A stretch of 47,440 bases of DNA. Source: Acidobacteriaceae bacterium. Its GTDB lineage: Bacteria; Acidobacteriota; Terriglobia; Terriglobales; Acidobacteriaceae. This document shows positions 40,996-47,440 of this stretch, piece after piece. The DNA lies in the NCBI GenBank assembly GCA_003165075.1, contig PLSM01000139.1, positions 88,008-135,447 on the forward strand, given 5' to 3'. The position numbers and the translations under genes are program-made. How positions within the stretch are numbered: position 1 is the first letter of the stretch; each line of letters opens with the position of its first letter. Below the pieces are notes generated by a model. It was not told where the DNA came from. It worked only from the letters and a program-made list of their open reading frames with translations, and ran no database searches.

Positions 40996-41140
40996 CTTTC
41001 CCCCCTTCACCCTTTTGATGATACCTCCGCTCAAACGATGCACCGCCGCTGTGTGGCGCGATGCGGTGCAGTTGAGGCTGGTTATGCGATGCGCGGGGCG
41101 GCGCACTATCGTAGAAAAGGAGCTATGACAATGGAGAATC

Positions 41141-41605
41141 ATGGATAGAGAGTTTCCTGAAACGCCGTTATTGGGCGTGGGCGCGGTAGTTGAGAATGAG
41201 GGCCGTGTGTTGCTGGTGCGGCGTGGGAACGAGCCGTTAAAAGGGGATTGGTCGCTGCCCGGCGGATTGCTTGAAGTCGGAGAAGCACTGCCGGATGGCG
41301 TGGTTCGCGAAGTACGGGAAGAGACCGGCCTGATAGTGGAGCCGGTGGAACTGATTGAACTGCTGGATCGCATTCATCGTGACGGCGAGCGGGTTCGCTA
41401 CCATTACGTGATTGCGGACTACCTGTGCCGCGTGGTGGGTGGGACGTTACAGGCGGGCTCCGATGCGGATGCGGCGCAGTGGGTGGAGCGGGCGGAGTGG
41501 AATAGCCACAGTGCCCTGGCGCTCGATCCGGTGACGGTGCGGGTGATGGAAACAGGCTGGCAGCGGGCGCGGGCCCTGGAGGCTAAGGTACGGGAGGGCA
41601 AGTGA
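41141..41605 (+). CDS. Nudix hydrolase
   Basis: 154 residues. A perfect Nudix box begins at GGLLEVGEALPDGVVREVRE (Gly-x5-Glu-x7-Arg-Glu-x2-Glu-Glu-x-Gly), the Mg-binding catalytic loop for hydrolysis of nucleoside diphosphates linked to other groups. Overall it resembles the ADP-ribose pyrophosphatase/8-oxo-dGTPase-like small Nudix enzymes; the substrate is unknown. The start ATG 41141 has GGAG 5 bases upstream. A seven-codon open frame (41125-41148, MTMENHG) with a better ribosome site overlaps the start. The stop overlaps the next gene (GTGA). Confidence 0.93.
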   Translation: MDREFPETPLLGVGAVVENEGRVLLVRRGNEPLKGDWSLPGGLLEVGEALPDGVVREVREETGLIVEPVELIELLDRIHRDGERVRYHYVIADYLCRVVGGTLQAGSDADAAQWVERAEWNSHSALALDPVTVRVMETGWQRARALEAKVREGK

Positions 41606-42516
41606 GGGGTGATCGAAAGCTGAATTGGATTGTAGGCGCGGTGTTGGCGCTGGCGGCGATTACCGGAGCTTGGTTCTGGGCGCGACCGGTGCGCTTTTTC
41701 AATGCCATGACCGAACTTCGCATGCGCCTTTCCGGCGCGCAGAGCCTCTCGGCGACGGTGGCGGGAATTCGCATGCACTACTACGCGCTGGGACCGGCGG
41801 ATGGGCCGGTGGTGGTGTTGGTCCATGGACTGGGCGGGCGCGCGGAGGATTGGCGGAACCTGGCGCCCTATTTCGCCAGGGCCGGCTATCGTGTGTATTT
41901 GCCCGACCTGCCCGGATACGGCCAGAGCGCCCGGCCGGCGGACTTTTCCTATTCTGTGCGCGATGAGGCCGGGGTGGTGGTGGGCTTCTTTGACGCTTTG
42001 GGATTGAAGCAGGTGGACCTGGGCGGGTGGTCGATGGGCGGCTGGATCGTGCAGCGCGTTGCGGCGGAGCATCCGGACCGCGTACAGCGCCTGATAATCA
42101 TCGACAGCGCGGGCGTCTACGAGAGGCCGGCGTGGGATACGCGGCTGTTCACTCCCACTACGGCGGAGGAACTGGACCAGTTGGATGCGCTGCTGATGCC
42201 GCATCCGCCGCGGGTGCCGGGCTTCGTCGCCAGGGATATCCTGCGTCACGCCAGGAGGAATGCCTGGGTGATCCATCGTGCGCTGGCGTCGATGCTGACG
42301 GGGCGCGACTCTACGGACGGTCTCTTGCCGGGGTTGAAGATGCCGGTACTGATTGTCTGGGGAGCGGAAGACCACATCACGCCACTAAGCCAGGGCGAAA
42401 GGATTCACCAGCTAGTGCCGCAATCGGAGTTGGATGTGATCGCGGGCTGCGGCCACCTGGCGCCGGTGCAGTGTGCTGCGCAGATGGCGCCGACGGTGGT
42501 GGAGTTTGTGAAGTAG
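41602..42516 (+). CDS. Alpha/beta-fold hydrolase, membrane-anchored
   Basis: 304 residues starting at GTG 41602, which overlaps the Nudix stop. An N-terminal hydrophobic helix (about 8-26, LNWIVGAVLALAAITGAWFW) could anchor it or export it. The hydrolase core has the oxyanion HGLGG, the nucleophile elbow GWSMGG, the acid in VWGAEDHIT and the catalytic His in GCGHLAP. It resembles proline iminopeptidase/2-hydroxymuconate-semialdehyde hydrolase-type lipases; the substrate cannot be predicted. 42517-43144 beyond it holds no gene, only the hairpin at 42879-42926. Confidence 0.92.
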   Translation: MRGDRKLNWIVGAVLALAAITGAWFWARPVRFFNAMTELRMRLSGAQSLSATVAGIRMHYYALGPADGPVVVLVHGLGGRAEDWRNLAPYFARAGYRVYLPDLPGYGQSARPADFSYSVRDEAGVVVGFFDALGLKQVDLGGWSMGGWIVQRVAAEHPDRVQRLIIIDSAGVYERPAWDTRLFTPTTAEELDQLDALLMPHPPRVPGFVARDILRHARRNAWVIHRALASMLTGRDSTDGLLPGLKMPVLIVWGAEDHITPLSQGERIHQLVPQSELDVIAGCGHLAPVQCAAQMAPTVVEFVK

Positions 42517-42878
42517 GGCATGACAGCTCAGAGATCAGAGATTAGCTCTTCCGGGCGCTGGCTGCGGCAAGTTGAGGGAGCGGCTTTGACTACCCCATTT
42601 TCTGAGGTTCCAAGGCGATTTGGAGCAAAAATAAGGGAAAATCGGGACTTGTTGTTTACCGATGAGCACATAGCGGTAATTATTAAACTATTCATTGTAT
42701 TCAGGTCATTGAAAATTTTGCTCGTCCGGATGCGGGTTTTGGAGGGAGGGGGTACCCTTTTTGTGTGCTACAGACAGGGGCCAGAAGCCTCGCGCTGGTT
42801 CCCTCATTTCGATTGTGCGGCCTCGGCGGGTTATTTTCAGCAAAAGCGGCTTGGTGGCAGATGAGCGGGTTTGGCTAC

Positions 42879-42926
42879 CCACCCTTTCCACGATGAGACT
42901 GAACAATTAAGCAGTGGAAAGGATGG
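42879..42926. repeat. Long imperfect hairpin of the GGTGCCCCA repeat family
   Basis: CCACCCTTTCCAC (42879-42891) and GTGGAAAGGATGG (42914-42926) pair at 12 of 13 positions around a 22-base loop. Just outside, TGGGGCACC (42924-42932) is the inverted GGTGCCCCA core also present at 2252-2260 and 3994-4002. It lies in the 628-base gene-free gap upstream of the permease. REP-like; also possibly a terminator for the preceding operon. Confidence 0.75.
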
Positions 42927-43144
42927 GGCACCAGGCGGCGTGGCCGTGTGCGTGCTCAACGAGGTTGTTAGTTGACCGTCCGATCCTGGACGGTGGTTTG
43001 CGAATTCGCACACGGCTGGTCCAGGGCGGCCGCTGGTATGCGGCGCTAACTTTCTGCATATCGGCAAAATGGGCCATTCGAACCAATGGCCGGCGAAATG
43101 CGTATAGCGATTCAACGGGGATTTTCTGTGTCCTGGAGGATTGG

Positions 43145-45685
43145 ATGAAGGCACTGGCTCAGGATGTGCGGTTTGCGCTTCGGCAACTGGCGAAGACACC
43201 GGGATTTACGGTGACGGTGCTACTGACGCTCGCGCTGGGGATCGGAGCAAATGCGGCGATCTTTACGCTGGTGAACGCAATGCTATTGCGCAACCTGCCG
43301 GTGTCGGATCCTAAGTCACTGGTGCGCATCGGGGACAAGGACGATTGTTGCGTTAACGGCGGTTGGAACGACGACGGTGACTACTCGCTCTTCTCCACGG
43401 AAACCTACTTCATGTTCAAGAAGAGCCTGCCGGAGTTTGAGGAGCTGGCAGCCATGGAGTCGGGCTACGCATGGAGGCCGCTGACCGTTCGCCGTGCGGG
43501 TCCGCAGACCATGGCCAAGTCCGTGATGGGCACCTTTGTCTCAGGCAACTATTTCCGCGTGTTTGGCCTCACGCCCGCCGTGGGCCGCTTTTTCGTCGAT
43601 GCGGACGATCAGAAGGGAGCGGCGATTACAGCCGTGATGAGCTTCGACGCGTGGCAACAGGATTATGCCGGAGATCCATCCGTGATTGGCAGCACTTTCT
43701 ATGTGAACACGAAGCCTGTCACGATCATCGGCATCGCGCCTAAGGGCTTCTATGGGGACCGGCTCGATACCAATCCACCCAAATACTACCTGCCGATGCA
43801 GGCGATGGACCCCGTGATTGGCGCGCCGTATTTCAACGAACCCGAAACGGAGTGGGCATACATTATTGGCCGCGCCAAACCGGGAACCTCGCTATCCACA
43901 CTTCAGGCCAAGGCCAGCACACTGCTTAAGCAGCAGTTCTCAGGCTTCAAGCTGTTCTCAACCGAGCGGGCCAAACCGTATCTCTCGCGGACGCATATCG
44001 TACTCTCACCGGGTGGCGGCGGCATTCAGAATATGCAGGAAGGCTACAAGGACCATCTCAAACTGCTCACCTGGATAGCCGCTCTCGTTCTGCTTGTGGC
44101 CTGCGCCAACATTGCCAACCTTCTTCTGGTCCGCGGCATGAGCCGCCGCGCTGAGCTTTCCATCCGCTCCGCGCTCGGCGCGCATCGCTCGCGCATTATT
44201 CGCCAGATGCTCACGGAGAGCGTTGTGCTCGCCGGAATGGGAGGCCTCCTTGGCCTCATTATTTCCTTCGCGGCGGCGCGTGCCTTGCTGATTCTTGCTT
44301 TTCCTGACCAGCACAATATGCCGGTGAACGCCATGCCTTCACCGCTGGTGATCGGTTTTGCCCTGGGATTGTCGCTTGTCACCGGAATCCTCTTCGGCCT
44401 GGCCCCCGCGCTGATGGCCCTGCGCGTGCAACCCATTGAAGCGCTGCGCTCGAATGCCCGCACCACCGCCCAGGGAGCGACGTTGGTGCAGCGCGCGCTG
44501 GTCGTTCTGCAGGCGGCACTTTCGCTTGTGCTGCTGGTCACTGCCGGCCTCTTTGTGCAGAGCCTGAATAAGGCGCGAAGCACAGACATGAAGCTCGACG
44601 CCACCAACCGTTACATCATCCACATCAATCCGCAGGCGGCAGGATACAAGACGACCGAAGTGGAAGCCCTCTACCGCACCATCGAAGACCGTTTCCACGC
44701 ACTGCCCGGAGTGGTGAAGGCCGGGCTGGCCACCTACACGCCCATGGAGGAAAACAACTGGGGCACAGGTGTGAAAATTCAGGGCGAGACAGACCTGCAC
44801 AAGGATGCTTCCTGGGTGAAAGGGACTTCGGAATACTTCGACTCCGTCGGCACGCACGTCGTGATCGGCCGGGGATTCACTCGGCAGGACGTGCTCGGTG
44901 CGCCGCCGGTTGCCGTCGTGAATCAGGAGTTCGTCAAGCAGTTCTTCGGCACACGCAACCCCGTGGGCCATCGTTTCGGTTTCCCCGATGCGGGCAAGGA
45001 CGGCGCCTATGAAATTGTCGGCGTCGTCGAGGACACGACGTACACAAGCGTCTACTGGAAGGACCACGCCATGTATTTCGTTCCACTGACGCAACGCCCG
45101 GCTGTAACTGATCCGGACAATCCCATTGAGAAAGACATCTCGATGTATGCCGGAGCAATCGTTGTGCAGGCAAGCCGTCCCATTACCGGCTTCGAAAAGC
45201 TTGCCGGCGGCACGTTGGCCAGCATCAACCCGAATCTGACGATTGTGAAATTCCAGACCTTTCAGGAACAGATTGACGACCGCTTCACCGAAGAGCGCCT
45301 GATTGCGAGGCTTACTTCTCTGTTTGGACTCCTGGCGCTGCTGTTGGCAGCGATCGGGATGTACGGCGTGACGGCGTACACAGTTGTGCGGCGGACGCCG
45401 GAAATCGGCATCCGCATGGCGCTGGGCGCAGCCCGCGGACAGGTGATCGGAATGGTGATGCGGGGTGCGCTGCTGCAAGCCGCAGCAGGGTTGGCTCTCG
45501 GTGTGCCCATGGCGATGCTATGCGTGCGGTTTGTGAAATCGCAACTGTTTGACATTGCGCACGTGGATACCGTGGTGATGGCAGGAGCAGTTGGTGTGCT
45601 GATTGCAGCGGCGTGCGTGGCAGGAATGATCCCGGCGCGAAAGGCAGCATCAATCGATCCGGTGAAGGCACTGCGGATAGAGTAG
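43145..45685 (+). CDS. MacB/FtsX-type ABC permease, acidobacterial duplicated orphan permease class
   Basis: 846 residues from ATG 43145, preceded by GGAGGA; an open frame from 42914 adds non-family residues. It begins LAQDVRFALRQLAKTPGF, a motif typical of the orphan permeases abundant in Acidobacteriota. One helix (about 22-45) precedes a MacB periplasmic core. Then come FtsX domain 1 (about 305-410), a four-helix stretch to about 475, a second periplasmic core, and FtsX domain 2 (about 720-840, ending PVKALRIE). Two copies of the RxxELSIRSALGA/RTPEIGIRMALGA coupling motif show the internal duplication. No ATPase gene is adjacent. Function unknown. Confidence 0.93.
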   Translation: MKALAQDVRFALRQLAKTPGFTVTVLLTLALGIGANAAIFTLVNAMLLRNLPVSDPKSLVRIGDKDDCCVNGGWNDDGDYSLFSTETYFMFKKSLPEFEELAAMESGYAWRPLTVRRAGPQTMAKSVMGTFVSGNYFRVFGLTPAVGRFFVDADDQKGAAITAVMSFDAWQQDYAGDPSVIGSTFYVNTKPVTIIGIAPKGFYGDRLDTNPPKYYLPMQAMDPVIGAPYFNEPETEWAYIIGRAKPGTSLSTLQAKASTLLKQQFSGFKLFSTERAKPYLSRTHIVLSPGGGGIQNMQEGYKDHLKLLTWIAALVLLVACANIANLLLVRGMSRRAELSIRSALGAHRSRIIRQMLTESVVLAGMGGLLGLIISFAAARALLILAFPDQHNMPVNAMPSPLVIGFALGLSLVTGILFGLAPALMALRVQPIEALRSNARTTAQGATLVQRALVVLQAALSLVLLVTAGLFVQSLNKARSTDMKLDATNRYIIHINPQAAGYKTTEVEALYRTIEDRFHALPGVVKAGLATYTPMEENNWGTGVKIQGETDLHKDASWVKGTSEYFDSVGTHVVIGRGFTRQDVLGAPPVAVVNQEFVKQFFGTRNPVGHRFGFPDAGKDGAYEIVGVVEDTTYTSVYWKDHAMYFVPLTQRPAVTDPDNPIEKDISMYAGAIVVQASRPITGFEKLAGGTLASINPNLTIVKFQTFQEQIDDRFTEERLIARLTSLFGLLALLLAAIGMYGVTAYTVVRRTPEIGIRMALGAARGQVIGMVMRGALLQAAAGLALGVPMAMLCVRFVKSQLFDIAHVDTVVMAGAVGVLIAAACVAGMIPARKAASIDPVKALRIE

Positions 45686-45724
45686 CCTGCGCTGGGTCGC
45701 ATGGATGCCTTTTCGACGCTGTTT

Positions 45725-45774
45725 GGCGGATGGCACCCCGCTTTTGTGCTGACCTGAAGGGTGAGCCATCCGCC
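45725..45774. terminator. Hairpin between convergent genes
   Basis: GGCGGATGGC (45725-45734) pairs perfectly with GCCATCCGCC (45765-45774), and ACCC/GGGT extends the stem. It lies between the convergent permease and EamA-like genes and could terminate both. There is no strong T tract, so it may instead be another dispersed palindrome. Confidence 0.5.
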
Positions 45775-45784
45775 TCCTGTTATT

Positions 45785-46183
45785 TCAATGCGCCAGAAAG
45801 TACACCCCAACGCAGACCAGCACGGCTGCCGTCCAGCGTCGCCGGTCCACATTTTCTTTGAGGAAGATCCTGGCGGCGACGGCATTGGTCACCAGCGTGA
45901 GCGAGGCCGAGGCCGGCGCCACAAGGCTCAGGTTCAAGTGATTCAGCGCGAACAGCAGCGCAAAGAAAGCCAGCGCCAGAAAGCTCACGCCGGCGAAGAA
46001 CAGCGGACAGGTGACGACGGCGCGAATCGCGCCCTTCATTCCTGCGCGAGCGCGAATCACGTCGAGGTCGCCGATAGACTTCATGGCTGCGGCGGTCAGC
46101 ACCTCGCCGGCGGTGGAGCTGAGGACAATCGCGGCGATCATTGCCGCCGCGGTCCATGGCCCTGGATGCACGGGAATCGTCAT
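45785..46183 (-). CDS. EamA/SMR-like four-helix transporter half, second subunit
   Basis: 132 residues from ATG 46183, which overlaps the previous gene by 4 bases (ATGA). Four membrane helices: about 12-34 (AAAMIAAIVLSSTAGEVLTAA), 53-76, 80-104 and 111-130, ending ARIFLKENVDRRRWTAAVLVCVGVYFLA, a typical EamA C-terminal repeat. One EamA repeat alone is half a transporter, so it should pair with the upstream gene, as ArnE pairs with ArnF. The longer frame to 46720 is a shadow of the neighbouring gene. Confidence 0.85.
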   Translation of the reverse strand: MTIPVHPGPWTAAAMIAAIVLSSTAGEVLTAAAMKSIGDLDVIRARAGMKGAIRAVVTCPLFFAGVSFLALAFFALLFALNHLNLSLVAPASASLTLVTNAVAARIFLKENVDRRRWTAAVLVCVGVYFLAH

Positions 46184-46638
46184 CTCAGTTGCTCCTCCTC
46201 GACCTCGACCGCGGGCTCTGCCTCCGTAGCAGGTTCCGCCGGTCTCTCCGTCATGGACGGCCCCTGTGCGACGAAGCCTACCCCGAGCGTGATGAGCACA
46301 ATCCCCGCCCAGCGCTGCATGGAGATCGCTTCCTGCAGCCAGAAGCGGGAGAGCAGGGCAACGATTACGTTGCCGAAGGCTGTGGCGGGCAGCACGAAGG
46401 TGAGATCGGCCCAGGAGAGTGCGGTGAGGTAGCTGGCGAAGAAGCCGATGAGCAGCGCAATCCCGAGGGCTATCCACGGTGTGAAGACCGCAGCAATCAG
46501 CGTACCGGGGTGGGCCAGCGTGATGGGCGGCAGCCTGGTCATGCCGCGGGAAAGACAGGTATCGCCCAACGGAGCGCACACGGCAACCAGTCCCAGGATC
46601 ATGTACCGCCGCGGCGAAAGTGTGTGATGCGCCACCAC
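46180..46638 (-). CDS. EamA/SMR-like four-helix transporter half, first subunit
   Basis: 152 residues. Helices at about 12-30, 46-70, 75-97 and 102-125 (RWAGIVLITLGVGFVAQG), then an acidic tail (EPATEAEPAVEVEEEQ). The pattern DTCLSRGMTRLP and LPATAFGNVIVALLSRFWLQE is that of a single EamA/DMT repeat. Overlaps the second subunit by 4 bases, so they probably form an antiparallel heterodimer moving a small or lipid-linked substrate. It follows hpnJ on the same strand, but a terminator-like hairpin lies between. A link to hopanoid head-group transport is only a guess. Confidence 0.82.
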   Translation of the reverse strand: MVAHHTLSPRRYMILGLVAVCAPLGDTCLSRGMTRLPPITLAHPGTLIAAVFTPWIALGIALLIGFFASYLTALSWADLTFVLPATAFGNVIVALLSRFWLQEAISMQRWAGIVLITLGVGFVAQGPSMTERPAEPATEAEPAVEVEEEQLR

Positions 46639-46674
46639 TGGTTTGCGAATCCTTTGTGCAGCCGGGAAGAAAAG

Positions 46675-46703
46675 GAGGGCGACGCCAGATGAGCGCCGCC
46701 CTC
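46675..46703 (-). terminator. Rho-independent terminator after hpnJ
   Basis: Arms GAGGGCGACGC and GCGCCGCCCTC pair at 10 of 11 positions around a 7-base loop. On the minus strand the stem is followed by CTTTTCTTCC. It lies 24 bases past the hpnJ stop. Confidence 0.7.
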
Positions 46704-46726
46704 AGTGGAGCCTGAGCCAATCAGGG

Positions 46727-47440
46727 TTAAGCGCCCGCGCCAACCGTGGCTGGAGGGTCGGCCTGATGGCTCCGTGCATCCTTCACCATCTTGTTGCGTT
46801 GTGCGCGTAGCTTCATAAACGCCTTGGCCTCAACATAGAGCCGCGGCACATCGCGATTCATGATCGCCTTCCACACAACGCGGAAGGCAGCCTTGGGCCG
46901 GAAGTAATATTCGTCATAGAAGCGGTGCACCATTTCCAGCACATAGTCGGTGGGCAGGCCGGGATACTCGATGTGCGCCATCTGGTGGCCGCCTTCATCG
47001 CTCATCGCCGCTGTATTGACGATGAAGCCGTTGGCCTTGGCATAGTCGTAAAACTCCGTGCCTGGATAGGCGTGCGCAATCGAGACCTGGATGGTTTCCA
47101 CGTCCAGCGACTTGGCAAAGTTGATGGTGTTGCGGATCGACTCCTTGGTCTCGCCCGGCAGGCCGAGGATGAAGTCGCCGTGAATCGTCAATCCCAGGTC
47201 GTGGCAATCCTTGGCGAAGGCTCGCGCGCGCTCTACCGTGGCGCCCTTCTTGATGTTCTTCAGAATCTGCGGATCGCCGGATTCGAAGCCCACGATCAGC
47301 AGCCGGCAGCCGGCTTCCTTCATGGCCTTCAGGGTGTCGTAGTCCGTGGTCACCCGCGAGGTGCAGCTCCAGGTGAGCCCCAGCGGTTTCAGTTTCTCGC
47401 ACAGTTCGATGGTGCGCACCTTCTGGATGTTGAAGGTGTC
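46727..47440 (-). CDS. hpnJ: Hopanoid-associated radical SAM protein HpnJ (5' part outside window)
   Basis: 237 residues of the C-terminal part; the frame is open through the right edge, so the B12-binding and CxxxCxxC regions are not visible. The remaining TIM-barrel and tail segments match what I know of HpnJ: WSCTSRVTTDYDTLKAMKEA, CRLLIVGFESGD, ILKNIKKGATVERARAF, HGDFILGLPGETKESI, QVSIAHAYPGTEFYDYAK and FYFRP. HpnJ belongs to the B12-binding radical SAM family and is involved in forming the cyclitol-ether head group of hopanoids. It ends with a non-conserved Ala/Pro tail. Other B12-radical SAM subfamilies with similar C-termini cannot be fully excluded. Confidence 0.83.
   Translation of the reverse strand, partial: DTFNIQKVRTIELCEKLKPLGLTWSCTSRVTTDYDTLKAMKEAGCRLLIVGFESGDPQILKNIKKGATVERARAFAKDCHDLGLTIHGDFILGLPGETKESIRNTINFAKSLDVETIQVSIAHAYPGTEFYDYAKANGFIVNTAAMSDEGGHQMAHIEYPGLPTDYVLEMVHRFYDEYYFRPKAAFRVVWKAIMNRDVPRLYVEAKAFMKLRAQRNKMVKDARSHQADPPATVGAGA

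Noticed and set aside
41000..41373. Long upstream extension of the CopZ-like frame
   Set aside because: The Ser/Thr-rich extension is antisense to the Nudix gene; the HMA domain has its own ATG at 40995.
42520..42864. Plus-strand frame after the alpha/beta hydrolase
   Set aside because: No ribosome site, no recognisable motif, and it runs into the dispersed hairpin element; treated as non-coding.
45785..46720. Single 311-residue EamA protein
   Set aside because: The first ~179 residues are an out-of-frame reading of the upstream transporter gene; two overlapping genes with an ATGA junction explain the region better.

Overview
The window looks like chromosomal DNA from an Acidobacteriota of the Acidobacteriaceae type (Terriglobia). 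This is inferred from gene content: a MacB/FtsX permease of the duplicated orphan type common in that group, an HpnJ-like hopanoid radical SAM protein, a very large secreted FG-GAP/Ig-like protein, a small FPVISVTDDL membrane protein ahead of a tolC-type efflux operon, and scattered palindromes with the core GGTGCCCCA. No species can be named from the sequence alone.

Layout. 1-2170 (minus): gspF then gspE, the inner-membrane platform and motor ATPase of a type II secretion or type IV pilus system; gspE runs off the left edge. 2448-5988: a CapA-like metallophosphoesterase, riboflavin synthase, an AT-richer orphan gene and a TesA-like esterase. The esterase is divergent from an ABC ATPase/permease pair, the same arrangement as tesA-ybbA-ybbP of E. 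coli. 9439-12926: a small P-loop kinase, then (minus) a small membrane protein, a TolC-type outer-membrane factor and a lipoprotein adaptor, with no RND pump gene after them.

13225-25616 is a probable degenerate genomic island. It starts at tRNA-Gln(CTG), which has a sigma70-type promoter. A phage P4-type integrase lies just inside the left end but has lost its catalytic core in frame. An AlpA-like excisionase/regulator sits near the right end, and an imperfect copy of the tRNA 3' end lies at 25600-25616. Cargo: a lipocalin, an encapsulated-ferritin-like half ferritin, a Lys/Ala-rich basic protein, and an inner 7.8 kb module with a 1965-residue secreted FG-GAP/Ig protein, a small frameshifted exported peptide and a LuxR-type regulator. 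The module is bracketed by inverted copies of a truncated serine-recombinase 3' end that share a 40-bp perfect inverted repeat.

25838-28899: a lipoprotein, a MazG/PRA-PH-like protein, an endonuclease III/MagIII-like glycosylase coupled to a TPR protein, and yjbQ. 28836-34320 is a flagellar block: flbD-motA-motB on the minus strand diverge from flagellin-fliD-fliS on the plus strand. Flagellin is preceded by a near-consensus sigma28 promoter (TAAA-N15-GCCGATGA). 34326-40995 (minus): copZ, copA, a natural LptF-LptG fusion and an ABC exporter. 41141-42516: a Nudix hydrolase translationally coupled to an alpha/beta hydrolase. 43145-45685: the orphan permease. 45785-47440 (minus): hpnJ (cut by the right edge), a terminator, then two overlapping four-helix EamA/SMR-like half transporters.

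Most of the window is ordinary acidobacterial housekeeping. The parts most worth a second look are the tRNA-Gln island with its recombinase-bracketed module, and a palindromic repeat read through in frame near the C-terminus of riboflavin synthase.
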